This document shows positions 1 through 5,145 of a stretch of 6,568 nucleotides of DNA, one piece after another. The stretch spans positions 20,054 to 26,621 of the forward strand of contig PKXI01000370.1 of assembly GCA_003133425.1 (NCBI GenBank), given 5' to 3'. Source of the DNA: Acidobacteriaceae bacterium. Lineage in GTDB: Bacteria; Acidobacteriota; Terriglobia; Terriglobales; Acidobacteriaceae. Position numbers and translations under genes: made by a program. Each line of letters opens with the position of its first letter. Position 1 is the stretch's first letter. Under the pieces are notes generated by a model. It was given only the letters and a program-made list of their open reading frames with translations, had not been told where the DNA came from and did no database searches.

Positions 1-275
1 CCCAAAAGCAGTCCGAGAAGAATGACGGTTTCAAAGGAGATGTCGGCGGCCAGAAAGTTGGGGACCTTGGTCCGCACCCATACGCCCAGGGTGAGGGGCA
101 CCAGAAAAAAGGCCAGCAATGCAGCGGTCTGGCCCTTGCTGCGATGCTCGGCAAAGAGCAGCCGCTGGAAAGTGCGGGACCGGGCCAGGGCGCTGGCAAC
201 TGCCGCAGCCACGCCGAGCTTGACCAGCAGCGTGATGAGAATGAGCGTATCTGTCACCACATCAATGTACAGCAT
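1..275 (-). CDS. LytS/YehU-type sensor histidine kinase, N-terminal fragment (partial)
   Basis: The reading frame opens at an ATG whose complement lies at 273-275 and runs off the left edge, giving 91 residues without a stop. Two hydrophobic segments are visible, roughly residues 9-30 and 52-66, and a third begins near residue 83. Between the first two is the stretch RSRTFQRLLFAEHRSKGQ (32-49), and ADISFETVILLGLLL ends the visible part. Loss of charge in the helices, an RLLF motif after helix 1 and an Asp just before a GLL motif fit the N-terminus of the 5TMR-LYT receptor domain of LytS-type histidine kinases. The kinase domains would lie outside the window, so the function is inferred. It diverges from ribA. 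The 20-bp repeat at 288-307 sits just upstream of the start and no clear Shine-Dalgarno site is seen, so the true start could differ. Confidence 0.62.
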   Translation of the reverse strand, partial: MLYIDVVTDTLILITLLVKLGVAAAVASALARSRTFQRLLFAEHRSKGQTAALLAFFLVPLTLGVWVRTKVPNFLAADISFETVILLGLLL

Positions 276-287
276 TGAAACGGCGGG

Positions 288-307
288 CAGTGGACAGTGA
301 ACAGTGG
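288..307. repeat. 20-bp intergenic repeat, copy 1 (RACAGTG heptads)
   Basis: These 20 bases are identical to 4634-4653 downstream of gap. The unit is a 7-bp period, with CAGTGGA followed by CAGTGAA and CAGTGG. The copy lies 12 bases upstream of the start codon of the minus-strand sensor-kinase gene, where its Shine-Dalgarno region would be. The identity is seen directly; that it belongs to a dispersed family is inferred. Confidence 0.75.
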
Positions 308-382
308 GCAGGAGCGGGACTTGGGAGGCGTGGACGAAGTAGGGTGTGACGACGGGCGCGGCGAGGCGATTGGTGCGCAAAG

Positions 383-388
383 TAGAAT
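383..388 (+). promoter_or_regulatory. Candidate -10 box of ribA (leaderless start)
   Basis: The hexamer TAGAAT ends six bases before the ribA ATG at 395. A transcription start about seven bases downstream of the box would fall on or next to the A of the ATG, giving a leaderless mRNA. In agreement, no Shine-Dalgarno sequence is present upstream of this ATG. No good -35 hexamer is seen at the usual distance, so the call rests on one box and its position. Confidence 0.4.
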
Positions 389-394
389 AGCGGT

Positions 395-1066
395 ATGGGA
401 TTTGAGAGTGTGAAGAAGGTCGCCGAGGCAGATTTCCCCACGCGGTGGGGTGCTTTCCGCATTCTGGGCTTTGAGGGGGTCACGGCGTCGGCACGACCCT
501 GCGACGAAGCCGCGGCAGGCCGCGATAGTAAGGGCGAAGTGGAAGGGTTAGTTGCGCTGGTGATGGGCGATATTCACTCTGCGCCGCCGCTGGTGCGGAT
601 CCACTCGCAGTGTTTGACGGGGGATGTTTTCGGTTCGCTGCGGTGCGATTGCCGTCTGCAACTGGAGATGGCGCTCAGGCAGATTGGCGAGGCAGGCGCG
701 GGCATTCTGCTGTACGAGCAGCAGGAGGGTCGCGGGATTGGGCTGATGGCAAAACTGAAAGCCTACGAGTTGCAGGATCAGGGCCTGGATACGGTGGAAG
801 CCAACGTGGAGTTGGGCTATGCGGCCGACTGCCGGGGGTACGAGTTGCCCGCCGAGGTGCTGAAGCTGCTGGACGTGAAGAGCGTAAAGCTGATGACCAA
901 CAATCCCGAGAAGGTGGCGGCGCTGGAGTCGGCCGGAATTGTGGTTGTTGAGCGGGTTTCCGCAGAGGTTGAGCTGCTGGACAGCTTCGCCGGCTATCTG
1001 AAGACCAAGCAGGAGAAGATGGGGCACATTGTGGAGATGGTGGTGGCGGAGGATCAGGCGGAGTAG
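395..1066 (+). CDS. ribA: GTP cyclohydrolase II
   Basis: This enzyme opens the imidazole ring of GTP, releasing formate and pyrophosphate, to make 2,5-diamino-6-ribosylamino-pyrimidinone phosphate, the first committed step of riboflavin synthesis in the cytosol. The 223 residues align along their length with E. coli RibA (196 aa). The zinc ligands are Cys73, Cys84 and Cys86 in CLTGDVFGSLRCDC. Tyr124 (KAYELQDQG) and Arg147 (AADCR) fall at the spacing of the catalytic E. coli Tyr105 and Arg128. TNNPEKV (168-174) and TKQEKMGH (204-211) are also typical. There is no RibB domain, so dihydroxybutanone-phosphate synthase must be encoded elsewhere. An insertion of about 16 residues around 33-50, rich in Ala, Asp and Gly, lies before the MGDI strand and is absent from E. 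coli RibA. The gene stands alone, diverging from the sensor kinase and converging on the DinB-like gene. Confidence 0.96.
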   Translation: MGFESVKKVAEADFPTRWGAFRILGFEGVTASARPCDEAAAGRDSKGEVEGLVALVMGDIHSAPPLVRIHSQCLTGDVFGSLRCDCRLQLEMALRQIGEAGAGILLYEQQEGRGIGLMAKLKAYELQDQGLDTVEANVELGYAADCRGYELPAEVLKLLDVKSVKLMTNNPEKVAALESAGIVVVERVSAEVELLDSFAGYLKTKQEKMGHIVEMVVAEDQAE

Positions 1067-1071
1067 GACAG

Positions 1072-1141
1072 CTTTCAGGTTTCAGTTCTCAGTTCTCAGT
1101 TTTCAGTCTTCAGGTTTCAGTTCTCAGCTTTCAGCTCTCAG
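1072..1141. repeat. Tandem array of ten heptads, consensus NTYTCAG
   Basis: Ten consecutive 7-bp units fill this stretch with no phase break. Every unit ends in TCAG, with variation only in the first three positions (CTT, GTT, TTC, TTT, TCT, CTC). One strand is strongly pyrimidine-rich. The array starts five bases after the ribA stop codon, between convergent genes. It is non-coding: no start codon or ribosome-binding site goes with it. Comparable heptanucleotide short tandem repeats are known from cyanobacterial intergenic DNA; any relation is only by analogy. Confidence 0.85.
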
Positions 1142-1158
1142 CTTAAAAACAACCGCAG

Positions 1159-1190
1159 ATCCTTCGACTCCGCTACGCTTCGTTCAGGAT
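1159..1190. repeat. Dispersed-repeat-like element with short inverted arms
   Basis: The element is bounded by ATCCT (1159-1163) and its complement AGGAT (1186-1190), with an inner CGA/TCG pair at 1165-1167 and 1180-1182. The core reads CGACTCCGCTACGCTTCG. From memory, this type of sequence, beginning with a run like CCTTCGACTCCGCT and ending CAGGATGAC, recurs between genes in many bacterial genomes; that cannot be tested with one copy. It lies between the heptad array and the stop of the DinB-like gene, and it has no T-run, so it is not a clear terminator. Confidence 0.5.
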
Positions 1191-1207
1191 GACGGCATTT
1201 GAGGATG

Positions 1208-1732
1208 TCAGGGCCGCATTGCCTTGAGCAGCTTGGCTGTGGTGACTACTTGGCCTGTGTGACGTTGGGTGTGGTCGGCTACGTGGATTAGCGCGCCACC
1301 GATGGATGTGGGCAACTGCTTGCGGCCTACGCCGCGGAAGGTGTCGAAGTAGGCGGTGGCCAAGACGCGCACGCGGTCGGCGGCATTGCTGAAGGAGACT
1401 TCGACTTCGGCTAGAAGCGCGGCAAGAGACTCTTCTCCGCTTTGCTCGCCTTTGAGAGCTGCCAACTGCTCTGACGAAAGCTGGTTACCTTCCGCATAGC
1501 TCAGCAGGCGATCGGTTGAGCGGGCGATGTGGCGGAGATGAAAAGCCACCGAGGGCAGGCCGAGTGGTTGCGAGTGAACTTCGGCGTCGGTGAGGCCCTC
1601 TGTCCACTTCGTGAGATCGTCGAGGGCGAGTTCGAGGGCGTGGAGAACGGCGCGGCCAACGGCGGGGACATCGGTGTGTGTTCCGCGAAGCCAGGGCTCG
1701 ACGTAGGGAGCGGACATAGGGGAAGTGCTCAT
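1208..1732 (-). CDS. DinB/YfiT-like four-helix metal-binding protein
   Basis: The 174-residue product has the mainly helical, Leu/Ala-rich make-up and His pattern of the DinB/YfiT superfamily, small cytosolic four-helix proteins that bind a divalent metal through three histidines. The first ligand is probably His68 (or His65) in VAFHLRHIARSTDRLL, and the other two are His154 and His158 in HVADHTQRHTGQ, the hallmark C-terminal motif. Family members include bacillithiol-type S-transferases and maleylpyruvate isomerase-like enzymes, but most are uncharacterised, so no reaction can be assigned. The ATG at 1732 is well supported by AAAGGAG (complement of 1742-1748) nine bases upstream. It is the last gene of a minus-strand group, 104 bases after the lipoprotein gene, which is wide enough for its own promoter. 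Confidence 0.85.
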   Translation of the reverse strand: MSTSPMSAPYVEPWLRGTHTDVPAVGRAVLHALELALDDLTKWTEGLTDAEVHSQPLGLPSVAFHLRHIARSTDRLLSYAEGNQLSSEQLAALKGEQSGEESLAALLAEVEVSFSNAADRVRVLATAYFDTFRGVGRKQLPTSIGGALIHVADHTQRHTGQVVTTAKLLKAMRP

Positions 1733-1836
1733 GGGGAAAATCTCCTTTGCGGCATGGAAGACGGTCTTGCTTGCCTGCTTCCTGCGGGAAATTGTTGAAT
1801 CAAAGAGACGCCGGACCCTCCCTGCTCAGGCAGTTT

Positions 1837-2502
1837 TCATTTGCTGCTTTGCTGCTTGAGAATCTGCATCAGATCAGTATCCGGGCAATGCCTTCCGACC
1901 GTGCTGTCATAGGCGGCAAAGCAATAGTAGAAGTTTACAAAAAGCCAGGAGGAGCCCGCCTTCTGCAATTCCGCGATTTCGTCTCCTTGAGGGATACTCG
2001 CCTTGCACCGATCCCCGGTTACCGAAACACGACCGACGACGTACATTCCTTGTGCATCCTGGTTGCCCCAAAAAGGATCGAAGTCCAGATTGCCTCTTTC
2101 GTGCGTCGCCAGTTTCTTCTTCTCGTTATCAGCAAGCAATTGAGTCAGTTCAGGGCTCAGAACGGGAGGCTTGCGGTTCAGGACTGTTTCGACTTTGGGC
2201 AACTGGCGCATGTCAAAGCTTACGGAGTTGGCTTTCCCGGCATAACGATTCCAATACCAGTCGTAAAAGTTCTGCACGAAGGCCTGGCAGGATTGTTCCT
2301 CCGGGCTTGGAGCAGAAGGCTTTACCGGCAACGCGGGAGCGAGCGGCGGGGTTTGTTGAACCACGGCCGGAGTCTTCTTATGGCAAGAGGTTAAAGCGAG
2401 GCCAGGAACGAGCACTCCAGCAACAGCGATGCCCGCAAGGAATCTCCCGCGAGCATGGTTGTTGCGAAACGATCTTTGTTCGGAACGAGGTGGAACCCAC
2501 AT
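1837..2502 (-). CDS. Putative lipoprotein, DUF3828-like
   Basis: The 221-residue product begins with a basic n-region (Arg13 to Arg20), a hydrophobic core FLAGIAVAGVLVPGLAL and a lipobox L-T-S-C ending at Cys40, so it should be lipidated and anchored in a membrane facing the periplasm. A Pro-rich tether (about 44-68) follows. The folded part contains FVQNFYDWYWNRY (75-87), LSPELTQLL (115-123) and LDFDPFWGNQDA (139-150). Motifs of this sort, an FYDWY helix, LSPEL and D-x-DPF-x-x-QD, resemble the DUF3828 family, whose function is unknown. Four Cys (72, 166, 194, 206) in the mature domain could form disulfides. The ATG at 2502 is 18 bases after the stop of the kinase gene, suggesting co-transcription, but only a weak G-rich stretch precedes it. 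No enzymatic motif is visible. The lipoprotein call is firm; the family call is moderate. Confidence 0.78.
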   Translation of the reverse strand: MWVPPRSEQRSFRNNHARGRFLAGIAVAGVLVPGLALTSCHKKTPAVVQQTPPLAPALPVKPSAPSPEEQSCQAFVQNFYDWYWNRYAGKANSVSFDMRQLPKVETVLNRKPPVLSPELTQLLADNEKKKLATHERGNLDFDPFWGNQDAQGMYVVGRVSVTGDRCKASIPQGDEIAELQKAGSSWLFVNFYYCFAAYDSTVGRHCPDTDLMQILKQQSSK

Positions 2503-2520
2503 GGGATCTGCCCCCGGCGA

Positions 2521-3330
2521 CTAGCCGGCGCTTTTTACGCGGACTACGGTGATCTTTTCGAATCCCTCTTCGAAGACCGGAGGCTTGAGTTTTTCGGCCA
2601 TCTTGCGCATGATGTCTTCGCTTACGGAGCGGTCGCGCTTGCGATTGCGCTCAAGACAGACATCGAGGGGAACGTCGAAGAACACCGCCTGCACTTCGTA
2701 TCCGAAGCTCTTTGCCATCTTGATCCACTGGCGGCGCTCGTGGATGGAGAGATTGGTCGCGTCCACGTAGTTTGCGGGCATGCGGGCGATGAGCCGGGCA
2801 CGAAGGAGCGAACGCAGGGTGGAAAAGACCAGGCCCTGGTAGCGCTGCTCCTCGACATCGTCAAAGAGGATGTTGCGCAGCAGATCGCTGGAGAGCGGGG
2901 TGATGCCGCGGCGGCCGAACCAGGTGGTCTTTCCCGAGCCGGGCAGGCCGATGGCAAGGACGACAAATCCCCTGGGGGCCTGGGACGAGCGCTCAGTGGC
3001 CTCCGGCGTGGGCGCAACCGGCATCTCCGGCTGAGTTTCGAGTTCGAAACGGCCTGAGCCTTCGGGCTCATTCCAAGCAGGCTTGGCGGTGCGTTCCGAG
3101 CGGGGTGGGCGTGGAGGGGCAACCGGCCGGGCCTGTGCCGGGGGCCTTGCGGGGGCATTGGGGCCGGCGTCCGGGGGGCGCTGGGCGCGTTGCTGCTGAA
3201 CTGGAGCCTTGGCGGGAGGGTCGTCCGGATAGAACGGAACCAGCGGAGCTAGCTGATTCGACGGGAGTTCCTGGCCAATCTTGCCTGTAGATTCGGAAGT
3301 ATTAGGAGCGCGTCTGGAACGTCTTCTCAT
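2521..3330 (-). CDS. P-loop kinase (Pnk/zeta-toxin-like, AAA_33) with proline-rich N-terminus
   Basis: Numbering is from the ATG at 3330 (269 aa). Residues about 32-118 are low in complexity and rich in Pro, Ala, Arg and Gln, probably disordered. The kinase domain follows: VVLAIGLPGSGKTT (123-136) is the Walker A loop, LSSDLLR (146-152) matches the substrate-side Asp of T4 Pnk-like kinases, YVDATNLSIHERR (188-200) is the Walker B-like strand, and ERNRKRDRSVSED (227-239) is an Arg-rich lid. The tail EKLKPPVFEEGFEKI is also typical of polynucleotide-kinase-like proteins. It therefore probably phosphorylates something with ATP, but the substrate (RNA/DNA 5' end, nucleotide sugar or small molecule) cannot be read. 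There is no antitoxin-like partner, so a zeta toxin is unlikely. The frame stays open upstream to a GTG at 3414 and an ATG at 3369; 3330 is chosen because MRRRSRR begins a plausible N-terminus, though the nearest Shine-Dalgarno-like GAAGG is 13-15 bases away. It diverges from gap. Confidence 0.8.
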   Translation of the reverse strand: MRRRSRRAPNTSESTGKIGQELPSNQLAPLVPFYPDDPPAKAPVQQQRAQRPPDAGPNAPARPPAQARPVAPPRPPRSERTAKPAWNEPEGSGRFELETQPEMPVAPTPEATERSSQAPRGFVVLAIGLPGSGKTTWFGRRGITPLSSDLLRNILFDDVEEQRYQGLVFSTLRSLLRARLIARMPANYVDATNLSIHERRQWIKMAKSFGYEVQAVFFDVPLDVCLERNRKRDRSVSEDIMRKMAEKLKPPVFEEGFEKITVVRVKSAG

Positions 3331-3517
3331 GCCGACTTGGACACCTTCGTAGTGATACCGGAATACCATACTTGCGCGGCGTGCTGCAAATGGTGTGCAC
3401 TCCGTCACATACACTTTTCCATTGTGAGAAGCATGCTAGCGATGAGCGGTTCGATATACCGAAACGGGCGCGGAATCGGGATTGAGGGCGTTTTCATTTC
3501 TGCACCGTTGGCTCGAA

Positions 3518-3526
3518 TGATACGAT
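3518..3526 (+). promoter_or_regulatory. Candidate extended -10 promoter for gap
   Basis: TGATACGAT fits an extended -10 element (TG-N-TAnnAT). It lies about 93 bases before the gap start codon and would give a leader of roughly 85 bases. No good -35 hexamer is seen 17-18 bases upstream, which extended -10 promoters can tolerate. The rest of the 288-base space between the divergent kinase and gap genes (3331-3618) shows no recognisable operator or riboswitch. Confidence 0.3.
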
Positions 3527-3618
3527 CAAGAGTTTGGTAGATTCGCCTTTTTGGCACATTCCAGACACACATTTTCTCAGCTCAAACCACAGCCTCAACC
3601 ACGAAGGAGAAATCACAC

Positions 3619-4623
3619 ATGGCAGTAAAGGTTGGTATCAATGGCTTCGGCCGGATTGGCCGTAATGTCTTTCGCGCCGCGCTTGGCAACCCCGAGATTG
3701 AATTTGTTGCCGTTAACGACTTGACGAGCCCGGCCACTCTGGCCCACCTGCTCAAGTACGATTCGATTCTGGGCAACCTGAAGAACGAAGTTGTCGCCGG
3801 CGATGACTTTATCTCCGTGGACGGCAAGAAGATCAAGGTCTACGCCGAACGCGATCCCGCTAAGCTGAACTGGGCGGAAGTAGGCGCCCAGATCGTGGTT
3901 GAATCCACGGGTTTCTTCACCGACGCGACCAAGGCGAAGGCTCACCTGGGCACGACCGTGAAGAAGGTCATCATCTCCGCACCGGCCACGAACGAGGACA
4001 TCACGCTCGTGCTCGGCGTCAACGAGAACAAGTACGACGCAGCAAAGCACAACGTAATTTCAAACGCCAGCTGCACGACCAATTGCCTGGCACCGGTGGT
4101 GAAGGTACTGCTGGCACATTGCGGAATCGTTTCGGGCATCATGACTACGATTCATAGCTACACGAACGACCAGGTCATTCTTGACACGCCGCACAAGGAC
4201 TTGCGCCGCGCTCGCGCTGCCGCATTGAGCATGATTCCGAGCTCGACCGGCGCCGCCAAGGCACTGAAGCTCGTGATTCCGGAGACTTCCGGCAAGCTGG
4301 ACGGCTTTGCGATCCGCGTTCCCACACCGAACGTTTCGATCGTCGATCTGACCTTCATCAGCGAGAAGACGACCGACGCGAAGGCCGTGAACGCCGCAAT
4401 GAAGGCTGCTTCCGAGGGCGAACTGAAGGGAATTCTGGGCTACGACGAGAACCTGCTGGTCAGCTCGGACTTCAAGGGCAACCCGCTCAGCTCGATCGTG
4501 GACGCTCCGCTGACCAAGGTGGTCGGAAACAGCGTCAAGGTGCTGAGCTGGTACGACAACGAGTGGGGCTACTCCAGCCGCGTGGTCGATCTGATCGGCT
4601 TCCTGGTTAAGAAGGGGCTGTAA
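3619..4623 (+). CDS. gap: Glyceraldehyde-3-phosphate dehydrogenase, NAD-dependent
   Basis: This cytosolic glycolytic enzyme oxidises and phosphorylates glyceraldehyde 3-phosphate to 1,3-bisphosphoglycerate with NAD+. The 334-residue length is normal. The N-terminal Rossmann motif is INGFGRIGRN (7-16), and Asp34 (AVNDL) at the end of strand 2 favours NAD over NADP. The active-site signature ASCTTNCLAPV holds the nucleophile Cys152, with His179 (TTIHSYTND) as its base. DTPHKDLRRARA (189-200), with Pro at 191, is the form seen in NAD-specific enzymes, and WYDNEWGYSSRV (311-322) closes the catalytic domain. The start is supported by AAGGAG at 3604-3609, nine bases before the ATG. It heads a cluster with the RidA-like gene and pgk, whose product uses its 1,3-bisphosphoglycerate. 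No frameshift or missing catalytic residue was found. Confidence 0.98.
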   Translation: MAVKVGINGFGRIGRNVFRAALGNPEIEFVAVNDLTSPATLAHLLKYDSILGNLKNEVVAGDDFISVDGKKIKVYAERDPAKLNWAEVGAQIVVESTGFFTDATKAKAHLGTTVKKVIISAPATNEDITLVLGVNENKYDAAKHNVISNASCTTNCLAPVVKVLLAHCGIVSGIMTTIHSYTNDQVILDTPHKDLRRARAAALSMIPSSTGAAKALKLVIPETSGKLDGFAIRVPTPNVSIVDLTFISEKTTDAKAVNAAMKAASEGELKGILGYDENLLVSSDFKGNPLSSIVDAPLTKVVGNSVKVLSWYDNEWGYSSRVVDLIGFLVKKGL

Positions 4624-4633
4624 AGACAGTTGC

Positions 4634-4687
4634 CAGTGGACAGTGAACAGTGGACAGAGCAACGACCGCTGGCCACTGTCCACTGTT
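4634..4687. repeat. Heptad repeat copy 2 with inverted arm (possible hairpin)
   Basis: Bases 4634-4653 repeat 288-307 exactly. The left part continues the 7-bp period to 4657, and a reverse-complement arm follows: AACAGTGGACAG (4646-4657) pairs perfectly with CTGTCCACTGTT (4676-4687), leaving an 18-base loop. An alternative register pairs 4634-4645 with 4674-4685. The hairpin lies between the gap stop and the RidA-like gene. It could stabilise or partly terminate the gap transcript, but there is no real T-run after it. The pairing is seen; the function is inferred. Confidence 0.7.
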
Positions 4688-4708
4688 TGACAATTTACTG
4701 AAGACATC

Positions 4709-5107
4709 ATGCGCCAGAAAATCAGCGGCGGTTCTCCCTTCGAGCCCATCATCGGCTTTTCCCGCGCAGTGCGCGAGGGGAACGCAGTGCATTTGTCTGG
4801 GACGGGCCCGGTGGGCGCGGACGACATGGATGCCGCAGGACAGACGCGGCGCGTCTTTGCGATCGCTGCCGACGCGCTGGCAAGGGCCGGCGCGTCGCTC
4901 GACGACGTGGTCCGCACGCGCATGTACCTGACCCGCATGGAAGATTGGGAAGCGGTGGGCCGCGTGCATGGCGAATTTTTCTCCGAGGTGCGACCTGCAG
5001 CTACCATGGTGGTTGTGGCTCAACTGCTCAATCCTGCATGGCGAATTGAGATCGAGATGGACGCCGTGATTCCCGACTCGGAATCCGGCGGCGAAACCCT
5101 AAAATAA
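4709..5107 (+). CDS. RidA/YjgF/YER057c family protein, non-canonical (lacks catalytic Arg)
   Basis: The 132 residues span the trimeric RidA fold: GFSRAVREGNAVHLSGTGPVG (16-36), VVRTRMYLTRMEDWEAVGRVHGEFF (67-91) and RPAATMVVVAQLLNPAWRIEIEMDAV (95-120). Classical RidA hydrolyses reactive enamine/imine intermediates and depends on the Arg of a PARS motif (Arg105 in E. coli). Here the motif reads PAAT, with Ala98 in that place, so classical deaminase activity is unlikely; related Rid subgroups lacking this Arg have other or unknown roles. The C-terminal tail after residue 121 is short and polar. The ATG at 4709 has only a weak GAAG upstream; the following ISGGSPFEPIIGFSRAV is a usual family N-terminus and supports it. 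It lies 85 bases after gap and 38 before pgk on the same strand, suggesting one operon and a link to glycolytic flux, which is inference. Confidence 0.9.
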   Translation: MRQKISGGSPFEPIIGFSRAVREGNAVHLSGTGPVGADDMDAAGQTRRVFAIAADALARAGASLDDVVRTRMYLTRMEDWEAVGRVHGEFFSEVRPAATMVVVAQLLNPAWRIEIEMDAVIPDSESGGETLK

Positions 5108-5145
5108 CCGAACGGCAAGAACGATACCAAGGAAGGCACAGTCCC

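Noticed and set aside
1072..1141. CRISPR array
   Set aside because: The units are 7 bases with no spacers of 25-40 bases between longer repeats, and no cas gene is present.
1747..2394. Plus-strand open frame opposite the lipoprotein gene
   Set aside because: The opposite strand has a signal peptide, lipobox and folded-domain composition; this frame has none and would clash with it.
2455..3057. Plus-strand open frame opposite the kinase gene
   Set aside because: The minus strand encodes an intact P-loop kinase with Walker A and lid motifs; the plus frame shows no domain.
2521..3330. Zeta toxin of a toxin-antitoxin pair
   Set aside because: No small antitoxin gene lies next to it; the upstream neighbour is divergent gap and the downstream one is a lipoprotein.
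3552..3562. TGGCAC, possible sigma-54 promoter -24 element upstream of gap
   Set aside because: The required TTGC-type -12 element five bases later is missing; the sequence there is AGAC.
4687..4692. Perfect TTGACA -35 hexamer before the RidA-like gene
   Set aside because: A -10 box 17 bases later would fall inside the start codon region and reads TGCGCC. The hexamer arises at the end of the repeat arm and is likely chance.
4060..5007. Long open frame on the minus strand opposite gap and the RidA-like gene
   Set aside because: It lies antisense to two genes with unmistakable family motifs, and its translation is low in hydrophobic-core pattern and matches nothing I know. It is a by-product of codon bias.
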